The notes beneath the pieces were generated by a model, which was not told where the DNA came from, ran no database searches, and saw nothing but the letters and a program-made list of their open reading frames with translations. DNA of 64,000 bases from UBA7330 sp043554545 (GTDB lineage: Bacteria; Bacteroidota; Bacteroidia; Cytophagales; Cyclobacteriaceae): assembly GCA_043554545.1 (NCBI GenBank), contig CP121337.1:1488001-1552000 (forward strand), read 5' to 3'. The translations under genes were made by a program, and so were the position numbers. Shown piece by piece: positions 9,034 to 16,101 of the stretch. Each line of letters starts with the position of its first letter. Position 1 is the stretch's first letter.

Positions 9034-9249
9034 CAAAAACCCACGTTGAAAAAAATAATATTTAAAATTATTTTCCCACTATACAATTTCTGGCACGAGA
9101 TTTGACTAATTAAAATTATAAATATTATTATAAAAAATATATAAATAATTATATTAATGCCTAAACAAAAGAAAAGTAGACTAAGCACCATTATTGATTT
9201 TTTATTGGTCGTCATCTGCAAATTCACTTGATAAAGAATTTTAAGATAA

Positions 9250-9316
9250 CAGTTTCGGTTGAAACTGCTCATAGCTGGTTGGTACACCGTGGGATTTATC
9301 CTGCGGTGTTTTTTTA
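9250..9316 (+). terminator. Two hairpins ending in a T-run; orphan terminator
   Basis: A first hairpin has arms CAGTTTC and GAAACTG around GGTT (9250-9267). A second has arms ACACCG (9284-9289) and CGGTGT (9304-9309), with additional internal pairing, and is followed by seven T to 9315. This looks like an intrinsic terminator on the plus strand. No plus-strand gene ends here, so it may close a small RNA or be a relic of the mobile element next to it. Confidence 0.5.
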
Positions 9317-9385
9317 TGCAGACTAAAATTCGGCTTAAATGTGAAGTACTACCTTGCTATCCTTGAAAGGCAATTTTGCTTTATT

Positions 9386-9978
9386 TCGGTGTTGTCACCG
9401 ACGTAAACAGAGACTTTCATAAATGCTCAGTCAAGTGGGTTAGAATACCAAAATCATCCTGATTGAGCTCATAAAATCGGGCCGAGGAAAACCAGTAATC
9501 TTCAGGAAAATCACACAATCCTGCCTTTACTGGATTGTAATGTATGTAATCAATCTTCTGATAGGCAACGTGCCTATTATACATTTCAGCTTTAAAAGGC
9601 CTTCTTTCCCAAAAATGATAAGCCCGATCACCCTGGGTACTTCTATATTTAGAGAGTTCATTATTCAGATCTTGAGCAATCAAAAGAAATTTCAATTGTT
9701 GAGCTGTAAACTTTAAGAACATTTGTTGAATGTCTTTTTTGATCCATTTTTCTTGCTTTCTCCATAGCAGATGAATGTGATTAGGCATGATGACAAAACC
9801 ATAGAGCCAGATGCGGTTATCTTCGACTAAAAACTTTAAGCTATTAAGAATGATCTGCTTTCTTTGATCGTCTAATAAAAGAGGCTGCCAGCTTAAACAA
9901 GTCGATGTGAAAAAAAATAATACCGTCATTTTCCATCTTAAAATATACGCATAGAATTAAGATCTGTGACAACACCGA
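9386..9978 (-). mobile_element. RAYT / IS200-like element with 13-bp inverted ends
   Basis: A perfect 13-bp inverted repeat, TCGGTGTTGTCAC at 9386-9398 and GTGACAACACCGA at 9966-9978, brackets a single transposase gene. The left end can itself fold (CGGTG TTGT CACCG). Outside the element lie two direct copies of repeat A. This is the layout expected for a REP-associated tyrosine transposase and the palindromes it acts on. No target-site duplication is evident. The exact element boundary is inferred from the inverted repeat. Confidence 0.6.
9417..9929 (-). CDS. REP-associated tyrosine transposase (RAYT, Y1/IS200-like)
   Basis: 170 residues, typical for the Y1 transposase fold. The HUH metal motif is HIH at residues 51-53 within GFVIMPNHIHLLW. 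The catalytic tyrosine is expected in YIHYNPVKAGL, most likely Tyr128. The N-terminal FFFTSTCLSWQPLL strand also matches the family. These single-domain HUH enzymes cut and rejoin single-stranded palindromic DNA and are usually genomic residents tied to REP sequences. The frame is intact, so it may be functional. The gene sits between perfect inverted repeats and between two direct copies of a palindrome-bearing 177-bp repeat. Confidence 0.88.
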   Translation of the reverse strand: MTVLFFFTSTCLSWQPLLLDDQRKQIILNSLKFLVEDNRIWLYGFVIMPNHIHLLWRKQEKWIKKDIQQMFLKFTAQQLKFLLIAQDLNNELSKYRSTQGDRAYHFWERRPFKAEMYNRHVAYQKIDYIHYNPVKAGLCDFPEDYWFSSARFYELNQDDFGILTHLTEHL

Positions 9979-9989
9979 CCTCAAGCACA

Positions 9990-10166
9990 ATTTACCTCAT
10001 GTGCCGAATGGTAGCATTCAGCAGCACTAAAACACAGCTAAAGTATCGTCATTCCGATCCGACGGTAGGAGGAGAAGTAATCTTGCGTGTGTTGTGGAGA
10101 AACAATGATTCTTGCTTCACTATCCACCAGTATACTCAGAGTCTGTACCGTGACTCTGAGGGGATC
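9990..10166. repeat. Repeat A, copy 2 (177 bp)
   Basis: Direct copy of 8857-9033, offset by 1133 bp. The differences fall one per codon and would all change the amino acid if the matching open frames were translated, which argues that the element is not coding. The first hairpin carries one mismatch here (CATTCAGC); the second hairpin has perfect arms. Confidence 0.85.
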
Positions 10167-10188
10167 GAAAACGAGTATGAGGTGGGGA

Positions 10189-10220
10189 TAAAGCACAAGC
10201 GGATGCTTGCGCTAGTGGGG
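10189..10220. repeat. Repeat C, copy 1 (32 bp, hairpin)
   Basis: A 32-bp motif with a small hairpin (CAAGC, GGAT loop, GCTTG). It recurs with two mismatches at 12057-12088 in the same orientation. The two copies flank the beta-helix gene. Confidence 0.75.
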
Positions 10221-10289
10221 TTTTGTTTTATCAATTCTATTTCAAAATAGTACCACCTTATAATTTCACAAAGAACCTTGCCCCTATAG

Positions 10290-11804
10290 TTACTGACCCG
10301 ATATCATTTTGTATAAATCCATAGGGCTAATATTATTCGGTTTTGTAATCTCTCCTATTGTCATATCGGCTTTTGCAGGAATCCCGTTATTGATTAATAC
10401 ACCGATTGTATTTCCCACATTCAACCCGTATTTACTACAGAAATCTTTAAGCGACACCTTACTAATGGCAATCTTTTCGCTGTAATCTTCGAAAACATTG
10501 GCGGAAAGAGATACATTTCCATTTGAATTATTATCAATAGAATCGTTATGAAACAGATTGGCTGTTATAATACCTGACACAAAATCTTTTTCAAGTAATA
10601 TGGCTTTTTTCTTGGCATATAAGCTTCTTGTCCATGGCCTGCTGAACTCACAGTTACTCACAATTAATCGTCCGTTGCCCGCCCTGATACAGGGAGCTCC
10701 TGAATTTGGAATATCCCAGTCGCTAAAATGACAGGCATTCAGGATTACTGTCCCGGAACCTTCATTCACCACTTGTTCAAGGGTTTGCTCAATTATCCAA
10801 AACCCACTATTAGAAATTTTCACGGGACCTTCATTTTTAGGACCAATTTTTACGGTCGACATAAACTGGCAATTGGTAAACTGAACACCGGAATGTCTTT
10901 GCACCTCATTTACCTGAACGGCAACCGGACCAACATCCGATCCTGATTGAGTAACCAAGGCATTGCCCGGACCATGTCCAAAATCATCGAACAGGAAACC
11001 TTCTTTGGCAAAAATCACAAAACAATTGGTAATGTATTCCCAGTCGGTTTTACCTATTTTAAAACCCACCAAATTTTCCTGAAGGTAGGTAAGCAATAAA
11101 CTATTCAAATAGCCTTCTCTGCCACCGCTATACCCTTCAGGAATTTCAGGCAATTTGGATTTCAGGGTAGATCGTTTCCAAAAATTTGGGTTAAAATGTA
11201 CATTCTCCAGTCGCCCTACATCGGTACACTGGTCAACATAAACACCAACTTTTAATGGGCAGGCATATACGTTTCTTATGAAATGGAGCTCGTTACCTTT
11301 TGAACCGGCATCAATTGCCATGTAAGGGTTGGTCATGGTTACATCAATCACCTGGCACATTTGACCATCAATTTGAATTGTCCATGGATATGGGATAACG
11401 TCGGGAAGCTGCTGTTCCGGATAGTTAATTATTATATTTTTTACCGAGGCATTCCACTTTAGCGTAATAGCCGGAGCTGCATTAACATCTCCTTTTCCTC
11501 CGTAAATATTTAAAACTGTTCCTGTTGGTGTTAAGGGATGGGGAGTTGTTTCGCCCACGCCTTTTAGGGTAACTCCTTTCGGAACTACCAATTCACTATT
11601 CAGACGGTAAATACCTGCCGGCAAAAAACAAACACCGCCTTTTTTTACAGCAGCATTCAGTGCTTTTTGTATGGCTTTGGTATCGTCGGTCTGACCATCG
11701 GCTTTAGCGCCAAAGCCTTTAGCATTTACAAACTCAGCCGGCGTTTGTGCAGGTGCTGAATAAACAAATGCAATTAGCATTAATAGTTGTGCTAATCTCT
11801 TCAT
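10290..11804 (-). CDS. Secreted right-handed beta-helix protein (pectate lyase superfamily)
   Basis: 504 residues with a signal peptide (MKRLAQLLMLIAFVYSAPAQ, cleavage near residue 20). Residues about 27-90 carry the pectate-lyase-3 opening block: VNAKGFGAKADGQTDDTKAIQKA, then a GGVCFLPAGIYRL rung and GVTLKGVG. The rest is rich in short Asn/Gly/Ile turns of a right-handed beta-helix, for example IINYPEQ, ISNSGFW and NACHFSDWD. Members of this superfamily cleave or bind polysaccharides such as pectin, alginate or phage-type glycans, and the specificity here is not readable. It stands alone between two copies of a 32-bp direct repeat in a repeat-rich region, which suggests that it was acquired or moved as a block. 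Confidence 0.78.
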   Translation of the reverse strand: MKRLAQLLMLIAFVYSAPAQTPAEFVNAKGFGAKADGQTDDTKAIQKALNAAVKKGGVCFLPAGIYRLNSELVVPKGVTLKGVGETTPHPLTPTGTVLNIYGGKGDVNAAPAITLKWNASVKNIIINYPEQQLPDVIPYPWTIQIDGQMCQVIDVTMTNPYMAIDAGSKGNELHFIRNVYACPLKVGVYVDQCTDVGRLENVHFNPNFWKRSTLKSKLPEIPEGYSGGREGYLNSLLLTYLQENLVGFKIGKTDWEYITNCFVIFAKEGFLFDDFGHGPGNALVTQSGSDVGPVAVQVNEVQRHSGVQFTNCQFMSTVKIGPKNEGPVKISNSGFWIIEQTLEQVVNEGSGTVILNACHFSDWDIPNSGAPCIRAGNGRLIVSNCEFSRPWTRSLYAKKKAILLEKDFVSGIITANLFHNDSIDNNSNGNVSLSANVFEDYSEKIAISKVSLKDFCSKYGLNVGNTIGVLINNGIPAKADMTIGEITKPNNISPMDLYKMISGQ

Positions 11805-11895
11805 GATGTTATTTTTTAAATCTTAATGTAAGTTCGAGTTTACGTTAAAAATATTTTTGTGTGCTAACCCTGGGTTAGCCTGGTGTAATTACCCC

Positions 11896-11945
11896 GGTTG
11901 GTGTCTGGCTGACCAACAGGTCCTCACCAAACGAAATGTAAGAAA
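11896..11945. repeat. GGTTGGTG-type palindrome
   Basis: GTTGGT and ACCAAC arms form a hairpin, followed by CCTCACC and GTAAGAAAT, words shared with the element at 6541-6608. A related hairpin (GTTGGTGTTGATACCAAC) lies near 12284-12301. They belong to the same loose family as the ends of the RAYT element. Confidence 0.4.
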
Positions 11946-11991
11946 TAATTATTAAATGATTAACATGCTGATGGTTGCCACTGAGATATGA

Positions 11992-12054
11992 GAAGAGTTT
12001 GGATTCAATCCTGACGAAGTCAAAGATTTAAAAAAGGAAAGGATTATTGATTAA
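11992..12054 (+). pseudogene. Possible C-terminal gene remnant
   Basis: A 20-codon open stretch ends in TAA and begins right after an in-frame TGA. It translates to a helix-like tail (FGFNPDEVKDLKKERIID). Such endings occur in CaiB/BaiF-type CoA-transferases, but 20 residues cannot establish this. It may be the leftover of a gene lost when repeats invaded the region. Confidence 0.2.
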
Positions 12055-12056
12055 AG

Positions 12057-12088
12057 TAAAGCACAAGCGGATGCTTGCACTAGTGGAG
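12057..12088. repeat. Repeat C, copy 2 (32 bp, hairpin)
   Basis: Same orientation as 10189-10220, offset 1868 bp, with two mismatches. The hairpin arms CAAGC and GCTTG are intact. Confidence 0.75.
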
Positions 12089-12321
12089 TGGGTCCCGGAC
12101 GGTTAGCAGCTTCATATTATTTAAGTACAATTAAACGACTGACTAGGGAGTGTAAAGGAAGTGTGAACGGAGACTGGACGGAGACTGAACGCACGTTGGG
12201 AGGACTTTAAACAAGCGTATAAGAATAATGCAATTATTTGCGTGCGTTTAGTGTCTTTTGGGAGGTATGTTCTATCAATGGTTGGTGTTGATACCAACTA
12301 ATGGGATGAGCCCACAATCTT

Positions 12322-12418
12322 TGCGTGCGGTCGCATATTTCCATGGACATGGTCCAGAAAAAAGCTACATAATAACTAACCTTTAATTAGCCAGATGGAA
12401 ACAACTGGTAACACTTTA
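12322..12418. repeat. Repeat B, copy 1
   Basis: Shares the words CGGTCGCATATTTCCAT and TTTAATTAGCC(A/G)GATGGAAA, and overall order, with 15908-16000. In this copy the terminal hairpin pairs CCAG with CTGG; in the other copy it pairs GCCGGAT with ATCCGGC. Structure thus persists although the bases differ. The end of the repeat overlaps the acetate kinase stop codon. Confidence 0.6.
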
Positions 12419-13606
12419 CACTCCTAAAATTAAATCACTCGTTTGCTTCGCGATCTCCAGTTCCTCGTTGGTAGGAATGACCAGAAGCTTTACACGTGAT
12501 GTTGCAGCATTGATTTCCAGTATTCCATCAGCTCGTTCTTTATTTTTATTTTCATCCAGTAAGATGCCAAAGAAATCCATATCGCTACAGGTCAGCTTGC
12601 GAACTGTCACGGAATTTTCTCCGATGCCTCCGGTAAATACGATCGCGTCCAGGCCATTCATGGCGGCAGCATAAGAACCGATGTATTTTTTGATCCGATA
12701 GGTCATCATGTCCAGCGCCAGCTGACAACGCAAATCACCTGACTTAGCTTTTTGATCGATTTCTCTTACATCACTCAATCCGGTAAGCCCCATGAGTCCA
12801 CTTTTCTTCTGCAAAAGGGTACTCACCTCATCCAGAGAATAGCCGGCCTGATCTACCAGGTAAAATATGAGGGAAGGGTCGATGTCTCCTGAACGTGTAC
12901 CCATCAGCAGGCCAGTCATGGGGCCGAATCCCAGCGAGTGGTCTATGCTTTTTCCATGCTGTATGGCAGTAGCGCTGCATCCATTGCCCAGGTGAAGCGT
13001 AATAATTTTGGCATCTTGCTTATTAAGGTAGTCAATGGCCTTTTCAGACACATACTTGTGGCTGGTGCCATGAAATCCGTATAACCGGATGTGCTCCCTG
13101 GTGTATAAGTGATCACCAATGGCATAACGGTGGGCACGCTCCGGAATCGATTGATGAAAAGCAGTATCAAATACGGCCACCTGCTTTGCCTTTTTAAAGA
13201 CTTTTTCTGACACTTCGATACCTGAATAGTTGGCCGGATTATGGAGGGGAGCGAGACTGAAGAGGTTCTTGATTTCCTGTTTTACTTCTGAATTGATCTC
13301 GGAAGTTTTCGAAAAGGAGCTACCTCCATGCACCACCCGATGACCAACCGCCTCGATTTCATCTGTACTGTGGATGACGCCTTTTTCTTTGTCCATTAAC
13401 CAATCCGCAACCACCGTTAACCCCTTTTCATGGTCAGGGATAGATACCGTTTCTGAGTAGCTATGGTCTGTGGTCTTGAAATGGACCTGTGACTGATCCA
13501 GGCCGATGCGTTCTACCAGCCCTGTACAAATTACCTGGCCTTCCGGCATTTCAATAAGCTGAAATTTGATAGAAGAGCTTCCGGAATTCAATACTAAAAT
13601 CTTCAT
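12416..13606 (-). CDS. ackA: Acetate kinase
   Basis: 396 residues, full length for AckA. It has the N-terminal phosphate-binding block MKILVLNSGSSSIKFQL, the GHRVVHGG motif with the substrate-binding Arg, the VFDTAFHQSIP segment with the catalytic Asp, and late glycine-rich nucleotide-site motifs (LHLGNGCS, FTGGIGEN). It makes ATP and acetate from acetyl phosphate and ADP in the cytoplasm. Its ATG overlaps the 3' end of pta by 4 nt, so the two steps of the acetate pathway are translationally coupled. Confidence 0.97.
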   Translation of the reverse strand: MKILVLNSGSSSIKFQLIEMPEGQVICTGLVERIGLDQSQVHFKTTDHSYSETVSIPDHEKGLTVVADWLMDKEKGVIHSTDEIEAVGHRVVHGGSSFSKTSEINSEVKQEIKNLFSLAPLHNPANYSGIEVSEKVFKKAKQVAVFDTAFHQSIPERAHRYAIGDHLYTREHIRLYGFHGTSHKYVSEKAIDYLNKQDAKIITLHLGNGCSATAIQHGKSIDHSLGFGPMTGLLMGTRSGDIDPSLIFYLVDQAGYSLDEVSTLLQKKSGLMGLTGLSDVREIDQKAKSGDLRCQLALDMMTYRIKKYIGSYAAAMNGLDAIVFTGGIGENSVTVRKLTCSDMDFFGILLDENKNKERADGILEINAATSRVKLLVIPTNEELEIAKQTSDLILGV

Positions 13607-15702
13607 GATGGCTCGGTTTGTGCCTGAATTGCTGTAATAATTACTGTATTAAATACGTCCTCAACCGTACATCCTCTACTGAGGTCATTCACGGGCTTAT
13701 TGAGTCCCTGCAACATGGGGCCAATAGCAACCGCACCAGTTTCACGTTGGACCGCTTTGTAAGTGTTATTTCCTGTATTAAGGTCAGGAAAGATGAAAAC
13801 ACTGGCCTGACCTGCCACTTCAGAAGTAGGCATTTTGCTCTTACCGATGCGTTCGTCAACAGCAGCGTCGTATTGTATGGGGCCTTCGATTTTCAGGTCG
13901 GGGCGTTTGGACTTGACAATTTCCGTTGCCTCTCTTACGATCTCCACATCGGCACCTTTTCCGGAAGCACCGGATGAATAGGATAGCATGGCCACCTTGG
14001 GTTCAATCCCGAAACTTTTGCTGGTATCCGCCGATGAAATCGCGATCTGGGCTAACTCCTCCGCATTGGGATTGGGATTGATAGCACAATCCCCAAAAAC
14101 AGATACCCGGTCAGCCAGACACATGAAGAATACAGAAGAGACAATGTTCATGCCCGGTTTGGTTTTGATAAATTGAAGGGCAGGTCTTATGGTGTGCTGT
14201 GTGGTATGAACAGCGCCAGAAACCATTCCATCAGCATGGCCCTTGTATATCATCATGGTGCCAAAATAAGAGACATCAGCCATGCTATCACGTGCCATTT
14301 GAAGGGTGATGTTTTTGTGTTTACGCAATTCGAAAAAGGTATTTACGTAGTCTTCAAAATCCGGACTTTCAGTCGGGTTGATTATGTTGACCATATCCAG
14401 GTTTAAAGGTATGTGTAGCTGCCGGACTTTATCTTCAATCTCTTTTCGTGGTCCCAAAAGGGTAATATCCAATACATTTGTGTGTACCAATCGCTCAACA
14501 GCCCATAGGATCCGATCGTCTGTGGCTTCAGGAAGCACAATGTGTTCTCGTTGTTTACGGGCCTTTTTGAGCAGGTTGTATTGAAACATCGAAGGGGTCA
14601 TTCCCTTAGACTCGTAGGTAATAAGTTGGTCGGTGAGATCTTCAATGTTGGCATATTTTTCAAAAACCGTAATCGCTGCATTGATCTTATGCGTACTATC
14701 CGGGTGAATTTGGGGTTTAATGGAACCTACCAGGTTAGTCGTTTTAAATGTACCTGTCTCTACCGCAATGATGGGGACAATTTCGCTTAGTCCATCAATA
14801 AGCTTCATAATTGGTTCTTCGGGGGTAATACCACCAGTGAGAATAATCCCTGAGATCTTAGGATAATTCCCTGATATATTGGCTTGTAGCGTACCCAGGA
14901 TGATGTCTGCACGGTCACCGGGAGTGACAACCAATGATTGTTTCTTGAGTTTAGGAAGGAAATTCCGCAGTTGCATAGCGCCAACGGCAAATCCAAAGGC
15001 CTGGTTGCTTAAAAAAGCTTCTCCAAAAAGGACCTTACCATTCAACTCTTCCACCAGCTCTTTAAGTGTCGGGGCTCCCAGGGTGGTAACCATCGGAATC
15101 GCGTAGGTGTGGAGCTTGGGTGGAAAACTTTTACTCATAAGCTCAGATACTTTTTCAAATTCTTCATCAGCAACTTTATTGGCGAATACAGACAAGGTTT
15201 TTACGCCTTTCTTGACAAACGTTTGGTAAGCCAATTTCAATTGGCCAAGCAGCTCAGCAGAAGCCTTATCCCGACCGCTGGCAATAAGTATGGCCGGAAT
15301 GCCCAGGTTTTTAGCCAGTGTAATGTTGATGTCAAACTCCGAGATACCTCCTTCATCGGAAAAGTCTGTTCCTTCTACCACCACAAAATCATACTGATCC
15401 TCAAAGGATTTAAATTTCTCAATAATTTCTTCGATGACTTCCAATTCTTTGCCCTGATTCTGCAGGTCAGTCACCTGGCTATGGGTGAACGCATACGTGT
15501 CCTCGTACTTCATTCCAAGGTCAAAAAACTGGTTGACAGTTTGGATGTGGTTATCGCGTTCACCGTCTTCCGGGTCATCGATGATCGGTCGGAAATAGCC
15601 GATACGGGCCATTTTTCCTTTGAGACCTCTCATCATACCCAGGACGACAGTTGATTTCCCGCTGTAGGGTTCTATTGTTGCGACATAAATGGCTTTATTC
15701 AT
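13603..15702 (-). CDS. pta: Phosphate acetyltransferase (long, multidomain form)
   Basis: About 699 residues, the long Pta form. It has an N-terminal P-loop dethiobiotin-synthetase-like domain (VATIEPYSGKSTV), a central DRTGG-type regulatory domain, and a C-terminal PTA/PTB catalytic domain from about residue 370 (RKQREHIVLPEATDDRIL, then FPDLNTGNNTYKAVQR and GPMLQGLNKPVNDLSRG). It converts acetyl-CoA and phosphate to acetyl phosphate for AckA. I start it at the ATG at 15702. A longer frame to 15726 would place the start upstream of a consensus -7 promoter element at 15711-15718. Confidence 0.95.
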   Translation of the reverse strand: MNKAIYVATIEPYSGKSTVVLGMMRGLKGKMARIGYFRPIIDDPEDGERDNHIQTVNQFFDLGMKYEDTYAFTHSQVTDLQNQGKELEVIEEIIEKFKSFEDQYDFVVVEGTDFSDEGGISEFDINITLAKNLGIPAILIASGRDKASAELLGQLKLAYQTFVKKGVKTLSVFANKVADEEFEKVSELMSKSFPPKLHTYAIPMVTTLGAPTLKELVEELNGKVLFGEAFLSNQAFGFAVGAMQLRNFLPKLKKQSLVVTPGDRADIILGTLQANISGNYPKISGIILTGGITPEEPIMKLIDGLSEIVPIIAVETGTFKTTNLVGSIKPQIHPDSTHKINAAITVFEKYANIEDLTDQLITYESKGMTPSMFQYNLLKKARKQREHIVLPEATDDRILWAVERLVHTNVLDITLLGPRKEIEDKVRQLHIPLNLDMVNIINPTESPDFEDYVNTFFELRKHKNITLQMARDSMADVSYFGTMMIYKGHADGMVSGAVHTTQHTIRPALQFIKTKPGMNIVSSVFFMCLADRVSVFGDCAINPNPNAEELAQIAISSADTSKSFGIEPKVAMLSYSSGASGKGADVEIVREATEIVKSKRPDLKIEGPIQYDAAVDERIGKSKMPTSEVAGQASVFIFPDLNTGNNTYKAVQRETGAVAIGPMLQGLNKPVNDLSRGCTVEDVFNTVIITAIQAQTEPS

Positions 15703-15710
15703 AATGGATA

Positions 15711-15742
15711 CAAATCTAAAAAACATGATACGGAAAGACAGA
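15711..15742 (-). promoter_or_regulatory. Bacteroidota-type promoter for pta-ackA
   Basis: On the minus strand, TCTG (15739-15742) is separated by 20 nt from TAGATTTG (15711-15718), a perfect match to the -7 consensus TAnnTTTG with one mismatch in the -33 TTTG. The element ends 8 nt before the ATG at 15702, so the mRNA would be leaderless or nearly so. Confidence 0.6.
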
Positions 15743-15907
15743 TCATATGTCGTCTAATGGACTGATTTTAAGCAGGAATTGGTGTATATCCATCATCATA
15801 TCATTCAATCCTATTCCATCGTCCTCTGCGTCACACTACTAACTTTGAGGATACGATGGATGGTCATGCAGGAAACAGTGCTGAATGGATGTTGATTGGT
15901 TTATAAT

Positions 15908-16000
15908 TGTGTACGGTCGCATATTTCCATACGGCATGGATCTATGGTATTACTTAGCTAAATTTTAATTAGCCGGATGGAAATATCCGGCAAGACTTTA
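15908..16000. repeat. Repeat B, copy 2
   Basis: Diverged direct copy of 12322-12418. Ends in a clean hairpin (arms GCCGGAT and ATCCGGC, about 15972-15991). The two copies flank the pta-ackA operon. Confidence 0.6.
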
Positions 16001-16101
16001 GGAGGCTTAAATGCTTATGGACATTCCACAGCCAGACAACTAATGGTGTTGAGTGTTTAAAAATTGCTATTTTTAGACTCATTAAAAATAAACAACGATC
16101 A

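Larger units (their letters stand above)
8702..9416. other. Non-coding, repeat-rich region
   Basis: 715 bp without a credible gene. It contains repeat A copy 1 (8857-9033), then a very AT-rich stretch (about 9100-9180), and then two hairpins ending in a T-run (9250-9316). The left end of the RAYT element begins at 9386. Short open frames here overlap palindromes and do not look like genes. Confidence 0.7.
9930..10289. other. Non-coding spacer with repeat A copy 2 and repeat C copy 1
   Basis: 360 bp holding the right end of the RAYT element (to 9978), repeat A copy 2 (9990-10166) and repeat C copy 1 (10189-10220). The last 70 bp before the stop codon of the beta-helix gene show nothing identifiable. 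Confidence 0.7.
11805..12415. other. Non-coding region with several repeat families
   Basis: 611 bp without a gene. It contains GTTGGT...ACCAAC palindromes near 11900 and 12285, a possible gene remnant (11992-12054), repeat C copy 2 (12057-12088), and a short tandem of ACGGAGACTG words near 12170-12195. Repeat B copy 1 (12322-12418) ends at the acetate kinase stop codon. Confidence 0.65.
15703..16101. other. Divergent promoter region with repeat B copy 2
   Basis: 399 bp between pta (minus) and the sulfatase gene (plus). It contains the pta promoter (15711-15742), an imperfect palindrome with arms CCATCGTCCTC and GAGGATACGATGG near 15818-15862, repeat B copy 2 (15908-16000), and a TATTTTTA element at 16068-16075 that may serve the sulfatase gene. 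No gene is visible. Confidence 0.6.

Noticed and set aside
8818..9105. Open frame over repeat A copy 1 (and the parallel one at 9966-10250)
   Set aside because: Both frames translate the same repeat, but the differences between the copies all change amino acids. The region is full of palindromes, so it is repeat DNA rather than a gene pair.
9100..9180. AT-rich stretch as an origin or attachment site
   Set aside because: Only base composition supports it; no iterons, DnaA boxes or integrase are visible.
15703..15726. Longer N-terminus for Pta
   Set aside because: The extra codons contain a consensus -7 promoter element, and the known Pta start (VATIEPYSGKS region) fits the ATG at 15702.
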